Source: JANMDU01 sp031376455
Lineage (GTDB): Bacteria; Pseudomonadota; Gammaproteobacteria; Burkholderiales; Burkholderiaceae_C
Direction of reading: 5' to 3'
NCBI GenBank assembly: GCA_031376455.1
Contig: JANMDU010000097.1
Location: 1-40,299, forward strand
Length of the DNA: 40,299 bases
The notes beneath the pieces are model-generated. The model worked only from the letters and a program-made list of their open reading frames with translations. It did no database searches and was not told the origin of the DNA. Positions within the stretch are counted from its first letter, which is position 1. Each line of letters opens with the position of its first letter. The translations under genes and the position numbers were made by a program. Positions 1 through 7,374 of the stretch are shown here, piece after piece.

Positions 1-10
1 GAAGTTTCAA

Positions 11-79
11 GAGAGACACGGAAAAGAATTGGTTTTTTCAGTGCCTTCCGTGAAGTTTTCGTGCCTTCCGTGTTCTTCT
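11..79. repeat. CTTCCGTG-type palindromic repeat, copy 1
   Basis: A left arm containing GACACGGAA (from about 14) faces two right-arm copies of GTGCCTTCCGTG (about 41-52 and 61-72), the second running into TTCTTC. The same words recur at 22520-22602 and 27535-27630. An open frame runs through this stretch into the downstream dehydrogenase, but the repeat words show it is leader DNA and not the N-terminus of that protein. The copy is less regular than the other two. Confidence 0.6.
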
Positions 80-106
80 ATCTTCAATCAAAACCAACAG
101 TCGATC

Positions 107-1465
107 ATGAGCCTCTACACCCAACTCCAACAACGCGCCGCAGCCAACAATCCGATCCGTATCGGTCTGATCGGCGCTGGCAAATTCGGCAGCATGTATC
201 TGTCGCAGATCCCGCGCACGCCCGGTGTGCATCTCGTGGCGATTGCGGATTTGAATCCAGATCAAGCGCGTAAAAATCTTGAGAATGTAGGCTGGAATCC
301 GCTTCTAGCCGGCGCATTATCTGCGCAAGATGCTATTAAAACAGGAGCGACATGGATCACCGACAGCTGGGAAGCTGTGGCCACGCTGCCGCAGATTGAC
401 ATCTTGGTGGAATGCACCGGATCGCCTGTGCATGCCGTGGATCACATTCTCAAAGCGATTGAGCATGGCAAGCATGTGGTGAATGTGACGGTGGAGGCGG
501 ATGCATTTTGCGGGCCGTTGCTCGCCAGGAAAGCCGCAGAGAAGGGCGTGATTTATTCGTTGGCTTATGGCGATCAGCCCGCGATGATTTGCGATTTGGT
601 GGATTGGGCGCGTACTTGCGGCTTTCCTGTCGTGGCTGCTGGTCGCGGACATAAATGGCTGCCGCATTTCGCGCAGAGCACGCCCGAGACGGTGTGGGGC
701 TACTATGGGCTTTCGCCCGAACAGGCCAAGCGCGGCGGGCTGAATCCGAAAATGTTCAACAGCTTCTTAGATGGCTCCAAGCCCTCGATTGAAAGCACAG
801 CGGTGAGCAATGCCACAGGGCTGGCGGTGCCCAGCAACGGCCTCTTGTATCCACCTGCGAGTGTAGAAGATATTCCGTTCGTGACTCGCCCGATTTCAGA
901 GGGCGGTGTGCTGGAGAAAAAGGGCATGGTGGAAGTGATCTCATCTCTTGAAAAAGATGGTCGCAAGATTCCGTATGACATTCGCATGGGTGTGTGGGTC
1001 ACGGTCGAAGCGGAAACAGATTACATCAAAAACTGTTTCGAAGAGTACAACGCGCACACCGATCCAAGTGGGCGCTATTTCACGCTCTACAAACGCTGGC
1101 ATTTGATTGGTTTGGAGGTTGGCATGAGCGTGGCATCGGTGGCTTTGCGCAAAGAGCCGACGGGCGTGGCAACAGCTTGGAATGCCGATGTGGTGGCCAC
1201 AGCCAAGCGCGATTTGAAAGCGGGAGAATTGCTTGATGGCGAGGGCGGCTACACGGTGTGGGGCAAGCTCTTGCCCGCAGTCACTTCGCGCAAAATCGGC
1301 GGTTTGCATGACCGACAAAAAGGCGGTTTGCCTTTAGGCTTAGCGCATGATGTCAAGCTCATTCGCGATGTGCCACAAGGGCAATCGCTTTGCTGGGATG
1401 ATGTGCAGATGCCTGCTTCACGTGCGTATGCCTTGCGGCGCGAGATGGAGCAGATTTTCTCTTAA
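107..1465 (+). CDS. NAD(P)-dependent oxidoreductase, homoserine-dehydrogenase-like, with C-terminal SAF domain
   Basis: The protein (about 452 aa from ATG 107) has an N-terminal Rossmann fold (IGLIGAGKFGS near residue 18, with an acidic ADLNPDQ after the second strand), a central catalytic domain, and a C-terminal SAF-like segment (DLKAGELLDGEGGY and LIRDVPQGQSL). This is the architecture of the COG4091 homoserine-dehydrogenase-like family, whose members are placed in sugar-acid or polyol catabolism; the exact substrate cannot be read from sequence. The frame is open from 29, but those codons lie in a palindromic repeat, so ATG 107 is preferred. The next gene is a hydroxyisobutyrate-dehydrogenase-family enzyme, which fits a small catabolic cluster whose upstream part lies outside the window. 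Confidence 0.8.
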   Translation: MSLYTQLQQRAAANNPIRIGLIGAGKFGSMYLSQIPRTPGVHLVAIADLNPDQARKNLENVGWNPLLAGALSAQDAIKTGATWITDSWEAVATLPQIDILVECTGSPVHAVDHILKAIEHGKHVVNVTVEADAFCGPLLARKAAEKGVIYSLAYGDQPAMICDLVDWARTCGFPVVAAGRGHKWLPHFAQSTPETVWGYYGLSPEQAKRGGLNPKMFNSFLDGSKPSIESTAVSNATGLAVPSNGLLYPPASVEDIPFVTRPISEGGVLEKKGMVEVISSLEKDGRKIPYDIRMGVWVTVEAETDYIKNCFEEYNAHTDPSGRYFTLYKRWHLIGLEVGMSVASVALRKEPTGVATAWNADVVATAKRDLKAGELLDGEGGYTVWGKLLPAVTSRKIGGLHDRQKGGLPLGLAHDVKLIRDVPQGQSLCWDDVQMPASRAYALRREMEQIFS

Positions 1466-1489
1466 AGTTTTAAGCGTTTTAAGCTTATG

Positions 1490-1530
1490 ACCGGCGTATT
1501 GATTGCGCAGAGTGCTATCAAATATATAGT
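1490..1530 (-). repeat. 42-bp dispersed repeat, copy A
   Basis: Read on the minus strand it gives ACTATATATTTGATAGC, then ACTCTGCGCAATC and ACGCCGG, matching the family consensus GCTATnAATTTnATAGC-ACTCTGCGCA-GCCGGC. It fills most of the gap between two catabolic genes. Confidence 0.8.
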
Positions 1531-1537
1531 GAGTTGA

Positions 1538-2416
1538 ATGAACATGATGAGAATCGCTTTTCTCGGCATTGGTTTGATGGGGCTGCCGATGGCGCGGCGT
1601 TTGTGCGAGGCGGGCTTCGATACGCATGTCTGGAATCGCACCGCATCGAAAGCACAGCCACTCGCCGCGCATGGTGCGAAGGTGCATGCGCGAGCTCTCG
1701 ATGCCGTGCAAGGCGCAAACATCGTGGTGAGTATGTTGGAAAACGGGTTGATCACTGAAGATGTGCTCTTCGGGCAAGGCGTTGCGGCTGCCATGGCCAA
1801 AGGCGCATTGTTGATCGACATGAGCTCATCCAAGCCCCGAGAGGCGCGCGATCATGCCGCGAGGCTGACTGCGCTGGGATTGCACCATCTCGATTGCCCC
1901 GTCTCAGGCGGCACGGTCGGCGCAGAGGCCGGTTCACTCGTGATGATGGCCGGTGGTTTAGCTACAGATTTCGAGCGCGCGTTGCCGGTGCTCAGAGTGT
2001 TTGGCCGCGCCACGCATGTCGGCCCGCATGGGGCAGGGCAGCTCACGAAGCTAGCCAACCAAATGATCGTGGGCGGCACGATTGGCGTGGTGGCCGAGGC
2101 GCTGCTTCTGGCTTCGCGCGGAGGGGCGGATATGGCAAAAGTGCGCGAAGCAATCGGCGGCGGTTTTGCGGAAAGCCGTATTTTGCAACTGCATGGCGAT
2201 CGCATGGTGCGCAGAGATTTCGCGCCGCGTGGGCGGCTGGCTGTGCAGCTCAAAGACATGCGCAACGCGCTGGATTGCGCCGAAGAGACCGGTATGGACG
2301 CGCCGATTGTGAGCTTCTTCGAGCAGCTGTATGCGCAGGCGGATTCGCATGGGCTGGGCGAGCTCGATCACAGCGGATTGTTTGTCGAGCTGGCCTCGCG
2401 CAATGGGATGAGCTGA
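1538..2416 (+). CDS. 3-hydroxyisobutyrate dehydrogenase family NAD(P)-dependent beta-hydroxyacid dehydrogenase
   Basis: At 292 aa it has the normal family length. It shows the N-terminal dinucleotide-binding signature GIGLMGLPMA (about residues 11-20), the substrate-binding DCPVSGGTVGAEAGS (about 119-133), and the catalytic-lysine segment GAGQLTKLANQ (about 168-178). The family oxidises or reduces short beta-hydroxy acids (3-hydroxyisobutyrate, tartronate semialdehyde, threonate); which one applies here is unknown. Alternative starts exist at the nearby ATG codons 1544 and 1547. It follows the SAF-domain dehydrogenase on the same strand and probably belongs to the same pathway. A dispersed repeat precedes it and another follows its stop codon. 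Confidence 0.85.
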   Translation: MNMMRIAFLGIGLMGLPMARRLCEAGFDTHVWNRTASKAQPLAAHGAKVHARALDAVQGANIVVSMLENGLITEDVLFGQGVAAAMAKGALLIDMSSSKPREARDHAARLTALGLHHLDCPVSGGTVGAEAGSLVMMAGGLATDFERALPVLRVFGRATHVGPHGAGQLTKLANQMIVGGTIGVVAEALLLASRGGADMAKVREAIGGGFAESRILQLHGDRMVRRDFAPRGRLAVQLKDMRNALDCAEETGMDAPIVSFFEQLYAQADSHGLGELDHSGLFVELASRNGMS

Positions 2417-2436
2417 AAATTCAGTGAATTATTTTA

Positions 2437-2477
2437 CTATTAATTTGATAGCAATCTGCGCAATTTTTACGGCGATG
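2437..2477 (+). repeat. 42-bp dispersed repeat, copy L
   Basis: CTATTAATTTGATAGC is followed by AATCTGCGCAATT and ACGGCGATG. The left half matches the family well and the right GCCGGC end has decayed. It lies between the convergent ends of the dehydrogenase and the LysR gene. Confidence 0.7.
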
Positions 2478-2502
2478 AATAACAAATTTTGCTTAAAACT
2501 CA

Positions 2503-3465
2503 TTATTTCGGTGAGCCTGCATTGCCAACGGCTTGAGCAAGCTCACTTTGCACCGCATTGACAAACTCTCTGACGCGCGCTGAGCCTTGGTGTTGGGGCG
2601 GGTAAATGGCGTAGATATCGGCATCTGGCGCATGATATTTGGGTAGCAGAGCGATCAGTTGGCCGCTTTCTAAATACTTTCGAATGTCCCATTCAGCGCG
2701 CAGCAAAATGCCTAGGCCATCAAGCGCCCAAGTCACGGCAATGCCACCATCGTTGGTCGTGAGCTTGCCGCGTGTCTTGAGGGTTTGCGTGAGGCCGACG
2801 CGGCTTGCGCGGTGTGCGGGGTTCGCGCGGCTGGTGCCACTTGTGAGCTTGAGCACACCATAGGCTTCATCGCCTTGGCGAATACTGATGAAATTGTGCT
2901 GTGCCAAATCTGCGGGGGTACGCGGCTCGCCGTATTGAGCCAGATAGGCAGGCGAGGCGCAAAGTAGGCGGCGGTTGTCTGCGACTTTCCGGGCGATGAC
3001 TCGCGCGTCGGGCGGTGGGCCAAAGCGAATGCATACGTCGAAAGCATCCTCGGTCAGTAGTGGGGGATCAGCCGAGAGTTGCAGACGTACTTCGACTTGC
3101 GGAAAGCGCTGCACGAAACGCGCCACAATCGGTCCAATATGACTGCGGCCAAAGCCGAGCGTGGCATTGACGCGAAGCAGACCACTGGGTAGCGAATGCG
3201 AGGCACCCAGAGCACGCTCCAAATCGGCGAGGTCAGCTTGCAATGCTCTCGCATGGCGCAGACACAACTCGCCCTCAACGGTCAGGCTCATACGGCGCGT
3301 GGTACGGTTTACGAGGCTGGTGCCCAAACGTGATTCCATCAAAGACAGGCGCTTGCTAACGGCTGCCGTGGTGACTTTCAGCTCGCGCGCTGCAGCACTC
3401 AAACTGCCCGCAGCAGCGAGGCAAGAAAAGAACAGCAAATCGGTGGACAGAAGAGCGGGATTCAT
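2503..3465 (-). CDS. LysR-family transcriptional regulator
   Basis: A typical LysR protein of about 320 aa. The N-terminal winged helix-turn-helix reads AARELKVTTAAVSKRLSLME and is followed by LGTSLVNRTTRRMSLTVEGE. The C-terminal effector-binding domain contains the usual DVCIRFGPPPDARV segment. The frame is open upstream to 3534, but ATG 3465 places the helix-turn-helix at the usual distance from the N-terminus; ATG 3486 is an alternative. It is divergent from the tartrate/malate-type dehydrogenase gene, so the likely target is that gene and the downstream TctC receptor, with a tartrate- or malate-like inducer. That regulatory link is inferred from position only. Confidence 0.88.
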   Translation of the reverse strand: MNPALLSTDLLFFSCLAAAGSLSAAARELKVTTAAVSKRLSLMESRLGTSLVNRTTRRMSLTVEGELCLRHARALQADLADLERALGASHSLPSGLLRVNATLGFGRSHIGPIVARFVQRFPQVEVRLQLSADPPLLTEDAFDVCIRFGPPPDARVIARKVADNRRLLCASPAYLAQYGEPRTPADLAQHNFISIRQGDEAYGVLKLTSGTSRANPAHRASRVGLTQTLKTRGKLTTNDGGIAVTWALDGLGILLRAEWDIRKYLESGQLIALLPKYHAPDADIYAIYPPQHQGSARVREFVNAVQSELAQAVGNAGSPK

Positions 3466-3584
3466 CAAAAAATTGTTAAGTTGCATATCAATAATGCATT
3501 GAATTTTATGGCGTTTATTGACACGCATAAGCAATATATTGATGTATTAGCACATTGAAGGCTTCATCGCTGACCCATCCATTT
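3466..3584. promoter_or_regulatory. LysR / dehydrogenase divergent control region
   Basis: This short AT-rich divergent gap contains TGCAT-N7-ATGCA (around 3482-3498) and CAATATATTG (around 3533-3542). Symmetric sequences of this sort are usual LysR binding sites. No convincing -35/-10 pair was fixed. Confidence 0.35.
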
Positions 3585-4658
3585 ATGACATCCATAAAAA
3601 TTTATCGCATCGCTACTATCCCAGGCGATGGCATCGGCAAAGAAGTTGTCCCAGCAGGGCAAGAGGTTATGCAAGCGCTGGCTGCATCGTCAAAGAGCTT
3701 TGCTTTTGAATTTGAAAACTTCGATTGGGGTGGCGATTACTATCGCGCGCACGGCGTGATGATGCGCTCGGATGGTTTAGATGCGTTGCGCAGCAAAGAT
3801 GCGATTTTGTTTGGCAGCGCAGGCGATGCGCAGATCCCCGATCACATCACGCTATGGGGGCTGCGCCTGAAGATTTGCCAAGGCTTTGATCAGTATGCGA
3901 ATGTGCGCCCCACGCGCATTTTGCCTGGCATTGATGCGCCGCTCAAGCGTTGCAAGCCCGGCGATTTAGATTGGGTGATCGTGCGCGAGAATTCTGAAGG
4001 TGAATACTCAGGTGTGGGCGGGCGTGTGCATCAAGGGCATCCGATAGAGGTGGCGACCGATGTGAGCATGATGACGCGAGTGGGCGTGGAGCGGATCATT
4101 CGCTATGCTTTTAAGCTCGCACATAGTCGCCCGCGCAAGTTGCTCACGGTGATCACGAAGAGCAATGCGCAGCGGCATGCGATGGTGATGTGGGATGAGA
4201 TTGCTGTGCAGGTGAGCCAAGAGTTTCCCGATGTGAAGTGGGACAAAGAATTGGTGGATGCCGCCACCGCGCGCATGGTCAATCGCCCCGCGACACTGGA
4301 TACGATTGTGGCGACCAATCTTCACGCCGATATTTTGAGCGATCTCGCCGCCGCACTCGCAGGCAGCCTAGGCATCGCCCCCACTGGCAACATTGATCCC
4401 GAACGCCGCTATCCCAGCATGTTTGAGCCGATCCACGGATCGGCCTTTGACATCATGGGCAAAGGTTTGGCCAATCCTGTAGGCACTTTTTGGAGCGTGG
4501 TGATGCTGCTGGAGCACTTGGGTGAGATGGAGGCTGCCAAACGCTTGATGGCTGCAATTGAAGCCGTGACTGCGAATCCTGCTTTGCACACCGGTGATCT
4601 TGGCGGGCAAGCCAAGACCATTGACGTGACACGTGCTGTTTGCGCCGCGCTCGCCTAG
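3585..4658 (+). CDS. tartrate dehydrogenase/decarboxylase (D-malate dehydrogenase family)
   Basis: This 357-aa member of the isocitrate/isopropylmalate dehydrogenase superfamily starts with YRIATIPGDGIGKEV and has the substrate-binding arginines in the LRLKICQGFDQYANVRP region. It also has the REN-SEGEYSG motif, TKSNAQRH, the metal-binding ATNLHADILSDLAAALAGSLG, and the C-terminal MFEPIHGSAFDIMGKGLANP NAD-binding segment. The family oxidatively decarboxylates L-tartrate or D-malate with NAD and Mn. ATG 3585 starts the conserved N-terminus; a TTG at 3555 would add ten unconserved residues. Its position opposite a LysR gene and upstream of a TctC receptor supports uptake and use of a C4 dicarboxylic acid. 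Confidence 0.88.
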   Translation: MTSIKIYRIATIPGDGIGKEVVPAGQEVMQALAASSKSFAFEFENFDWGGDYYRAHGVMMRSDGLDALRSKDAILFGSAGDAQIPDHITLWGLRLKICQGFDQYANVRPTRILPGIDAPLKRCKPGDLDWVIVRENSEGEYSGVGGRVHQGHPIEVATDVSMMTRVGVERIIRYAFKLAHSRPRKLLTVITKSNAQRHAMVMWDEIAVQVSQEFPDVKWDKELVDAATARMVNRPATLDTIVATNLHADILSDLAAALAGSLGIAPTGNIDPERRYPSMFEPIHGSAFDIMGKGLANPVGTFWSVVMLLEHLGEMEAAKRLMAAIEAVTANPALHTGDLGGQAKTIDVTRAVCAALA

Positions 4659-4731
4659 GGAATGCCCCGACGGTTTGCTCAGCGTAAAGGTCGATAGTTT
4701 GTTTGATTCAGAAACCTAGGAGACAAAAACC

Positions 4732-5688
4732 ATGAAACGCAGTTTGATCGCCCTCGCACTGGCAACTCTCGCCGCTGCCCCCGTGCTCGCGCAAGGCATT
4801 GCTTGCCCCGATAAGAGCGTGCAATACATACAGGCCTTCCCGCCCGGTGGCGAATCCGACATTTCGGCGCGTCACCAGCAACGCGTGCTCAAAGGCAAAT
4901 GCCCGGCCATTGATACGGTGATCCAGTACAAAGCTGGCGCGGGTGGTGCTTTGCTGTGGAATCAATTCAATCAATTGGCCGCTGATGGTGTGACGATTGG
5001 CGGCGTGAATCTGCCGCACATTGTGTTTCAGCCGCTGGAAGGTCAAGTGCAATACAAAACCAACGACATCACGCCCGTCTTTTGGTTTCACTACACCCCC
5101 GATGCATTGGTCGTGCCCGCGCAAAGCAACATCAAAAACTTCAAGGATTTCGTTGCAGCGGCCAAAGCTCAGCCCGGCAAACTCTCGCTGGGCGGCAGCG
5201 GCCAGAATTCAGCCAATCATGCGGCGCACGAGCGCATGAATGCCGCCTTCGGTGTCCAGACTATTTATGTGCCGTTTCGTGGTACGGGAGATATGACTAC
5301 TTCCGTCATCGGCGGGCAAGTCGATGGAGCGATGACCTACACGGCATTTGCGATCAACAACAAAGAGCGCGTTCGCGCATTAGCCGTGGCGATGGATAAG
5401 CGCCATCCGCTCATGCCTGATGTGCCCACCTTCCGTGAGCTGGGTATTGATTGGGTCGATGGCGCATACCGCGGCGTGGGCATGCCCAAATCGGCCACTG
5501 CCGAGCAGCGCAAGAAGATGAGCGATCTTTGGCGCGCCTTGAACACCGATCCCGAAATGAAGGAGTTGGCAGCAAAAAGTGGCTTCGAGTTGATCAACGT
5601 GGGTGTAGAGCAAATGGATGCTTTTATGGCCGAGAAAACCAAGCTTTACACAGAAGCGGCCAAGCGTTTGGATTTCAGTAAAAAGTAA
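4732..5688 (+). CDS. tripartite tricarboxylate transporter substrate-binding protein (TctC/Bug family)
   Basis: The 318-aa protein has a clear Sec signal peptide (KR, hydrophobic core, then APVLAQ, with cleavage near residue 21). A mature extracytoplasmic solute receptor of the Bug family follows: AFPPGGESDISAR, YKAGAGGALLWN, and the conserved ligand-loop region LGGSGQNSANHAAHER. Bug proteins bind carboxylates in the periplasm and hand them to TctA/TctB permeases, which are not in this window. Bug genes are often orphaned in Burkholderiales. A good ribosome site (AGGAGA) lies just upstream. It is probably cotranscribed with the tartrate-type dehydrogenase 73 bp upstream; a bidirectional terminator follows. 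Confidence 0.9.
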   Translation: MKRSLIALALATLAAAPVLAQGIACPDKSVQYIQAFPPGGESDISARHQQRVLKGKCPAIDTVIQYKAGAGGALLWNQFNQLAADGVTIGGVNLPHIVFQPLEGQVQYKTNDITPVFWFHYTPDALVVPAQSNIKNFKDFVAAAKAQPGKLSLGGSGQNSANHAAHERMNAAFGVQTIYVPFRGTGDMTTSVIGGQVDGAMTYTAFAINNKERVRALAVAMDKRHPLMPDVPTFRELGIDWVDGAYRGVGMPKSATAEQRKKMSDLWRALNTDPEMKELAAKSGFELINVGVEQMDAFMAEKTKLYTEAAKRLDFSKK

Positions 5689-5720
5689 TTTGCAGTGGTG
5701 CGCAGGCACTGCACCGAACT

Positions 5721-5757
5721 AAAAAAAAGCCCGTGTCTCGCGACACGGGCTTTTTTT
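5721..5757. terminator. bidirectional rho-independent terminator
   Basis: A perfect 9-bp stem, GCCCGTGTC/GACACGGGC, with a 4-nt loop is flanked by A8 on the left and T7 on the right. It can stop both the receptor gene (plus) and the rpsF-rplI operon (minus). Confidence 0.92.
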
Positions 5758-5772
5758 ATATAAACGAAAAGC

Positions 5773-6225
5773 TTAAGCAGTTTCGCCGTAAACCGTCACG
5801 CCGACTTCGACCACCACATCGGTATGCAAAGCCACAGAGACTTTGCTGTCGCCGGTGATCTTGATCGGGCCGAGCGGCATGCGCACTTGGCTCTTGTGGA
5901 TGGCAAAGCCCATCTTGGCCAACTCTTCAGCAATGTCGAAGTTGGTCACAGAGCCAAACAAGCGGCCATCGACGCCGGCTTTTTGCGTGATCTTGACGTT
6001 AGCGCCAGAGAGCTTTTCGCCTTGAGCTTGGCTTTCGGCCAGTTTGGCGGCAGCAGCTTTCTCAAGATCCGCGCGCTTAGCTTCGAATTCGGCTTTAGCG
6101 GTGGCAGTGGCGCGGCGAGCGCGGCCTTCGGGGATCAGGAAGTTGCGGGCGTAGCCGTCTTTGACTTTGACGATATCGCCGAGATTACCGAGGTTGACGA
6201 CTTTGTCGAGAAGAATGATTTGCAT
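5773..6225 (-). CDS. rplI: 50S ribosomal protein L9
   Basis: At 150 aa it is full length. The N-terminal rRNA-binding domain contains MQIILLDKVVNLGNLGD and VKDGYARNFLIPEGRA. A long central helix (residues about 40-75, rich in Ala, Lys and Glu) leads to the C-terminal domain ending in VEVGVTVYGE. It binds 23S rRNA domain V near the L1 stalk. It is the last gene of rpsF-priB-rpsR-rplI and is followed directly by the bidirectional terminator. Confidence 0.97.
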   Translation of the reverse strand: MQIILLDKVVNLGNLGDIVKVKDGYARNFLIPEGRARRATATAKAEFEAKRADLEKAAAAKLAESQAQGEKLSGANVKITQKAGVDGRLFGSVTNFDIAEELAKMGFAIHKSQVRMPLGPIKITGDSKVSVALHTDVVVEVGVTVYGETA

Positions 6226-6243
6226 GAGTGTTCTCCTGAATGT

Positions 6244-6528
6244 TTAGACGCGATGCTGGTCGCTGTACGGCACCATGGCCAAGAAGCGCGCGCGCTTGAT
6301 GGCTGTGGTGAGCTGGCGCTGGAAAATCGCGCGTGTGCCGGTCAAGCGGGCAGGCGTGATTTTGCCGTTTTCGCCGATGAAATCGCGCAAGACATCGATG
6401 TCTTTGTAGTCGATCTCGATCACACCAGTAACTGTGAAGCGGCAAAAGCGCTTGCGTTTGAAGAGTTGGTTTTGTGCAGGGCGCTTCTTATTTTTGTCGA
6501 AGGCTGGTTTTTTACCGAATGCGGGCAT
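6244..6528 (-). CDS. rpsR: 30S ribosomal protein S18
   Basis: The 94-aa protein has a basic N-terminal tail and the S18 core: KRKRFCRFT, IDYKDIDVLRDFIGENGKI, and PARLTGTRAIFQRQLTTAIKRARFLA. It binds the 30S platform together with S6, encoded upstream in the same operon. The gene lies 18 bp from both priB and rplI, which indicates cotranscription. Confidence 0.97.
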   Translation of the reverse strand: MPAFGKKPAFDKNKKRPAQNQLFKRKRFCRFTVTGVIEIDYKDIDVLRDFIGENGKITPARLTGTRAIFQRQLTTAIKRARFLAMVPYSDQHRV

Positions 6529-6546
6529 GGTATTTATCCTAAAACT

Positions 6547-6834
6547 TTAAGTGAGATCAATGTCTGTGATGTGAAGAACAGAGCCTTTGCCATTTTTGGT
6601 GGCGGCGAGGAAGCCTTTGAATTTCGCAACTTGTCCGATATTGAGTTTGGCTAGCGTTTCTGCTGTGATGCCAAGCGCGACGGCTTTGATGCTTAAATTG
6701 ACTTTTCTGCTTTGGCCTGCTTCGATCTGAGTTGACTCGTGAGAGAGAACCAAATCAATAGCTGGGATGCCTGCTGGGGTGAAGCGCTGGGCGCTGATCT
6801 CAGCAATGTGAGCAGCAAAGGCAAAAGTATTCAA
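6547..6834 (-). CDS. priB: primosomal replication protein N
   Basis: A 95-aa single OB-fold protein of the PriB family with conserved VLSHES-Q-EAG and ending in VLHITDIDLT. PriB binds single-stranded DNA and the PriA helicase and helps load DnaC/DnaB during replication restart. The assignment rests on the family-like sequence and on its standard place between rpsF and rpsR in beta- and gammaproteobacteria. Confidence 0.9.
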   Translation of the reverse strand: MNTFAFAAHIAEISAQRFTPAGIPAIDLVLSHESTQIEAGQSRKVNLSIKAVALGITAETLAKLNIGQVAKFKGFLAATKNGKGSVLHITDIDLT

Positions 6835-6869
6835 GCAGAAATATTCAAAGTTTGCTCGGGCTCAATCTC

Positions 6870-7244
6870 TTAATGAGGCTGAGCGGCGTATTGCTCTTGC
6901 TGTGTTTTACGGGCTTCTTCGCGCTCGACTTGCTTCATCATCGCGCTCGGACCCGTGTCAGCTTGCTTCTTCAGCACAGTGAGATGACGTAGCACGGCAT
7001 CGTTGAATTTGAAAGCGTGCTCCAACTCGGCCATCACGGGCTGATCTGCCTCAATGTTGACGCACAAGTAATGTGCTTTGGAGAGCTTGTTGATCTGGTA
7101 AGCCAACTGGCGGCGACCCCAATCTTCCACGCGATGGATTTTTCCGCCGCCGGTGGTGACCATGGTTTTGTAGCGCTCAAGCATGGCTGGCACTTGCTCG
7201 CTTTGATCCGGGTGGATCAGCAAGACGATTTCATAATGACGCAT
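6870..7244 (-). CDS. rpsF: 30S ribosomal protein S6
   Basis: The 124-aa protein begins MRHYEIVLLIHPDQSEQVP and contains GGGKIHRVEDWGRRQLAYQI and KAHYLCVNIEA, all typical of S6. Beyond the folded core it has a polar, Gln/Glu-rich C-terminal tail, as is common in S6 proteins. It is the first gene of its operon and lies about 90 bp downstream of a TATAAT promoter whose core is shared with rpmB. Confidence 0.97.
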   Translation of the reverse strand: MRHYEIVLLIHPDQSEQVPAMLERYKTMVTTGGGKIHRVEDWGRRQLAYQINKLSKAHYLCVNIEADQPVMAELEHAFKFNDAVLRHLTVLKKQADTGPSAMMKQVEREEARKTQQEQYAAQPH

Positions 7245-7321
7245 AAATTCTCCTTGAGGATGTTTGAACTCTTTGAGAGTCCGAAAAAGCTGCCCAGCGC
7301 GTCAAGAGCCAGTGCAGCAAG

Positions 7322-7342
7322 GTTAGCCTTATATTATAGCCC
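7322..7342 (-). promoter_or_regulatory. rpsF operon promoter core
   Basis: On the minus strand GGGC-TATAAT-ATAAGGCTAAC contains a perfect -10 hexamer (7333-7338). The same 21-bp box with one mismatch occurs upstream of rpmB (19374-19394). No good -35 hexamer is visible here, so the conserved bases after the -10 may matter. Confidence 0.65.
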
Positions 7343-7374
7343 GCCGGCTGCACAAAGCAGGCCAGGTGAAAGCT

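Noticed and set aside
5824..6654. 276-aa plus-strand ORF
   Set aside because: Antisense to rplI and rpsR, which are certain genes; a codon-bias shadow.
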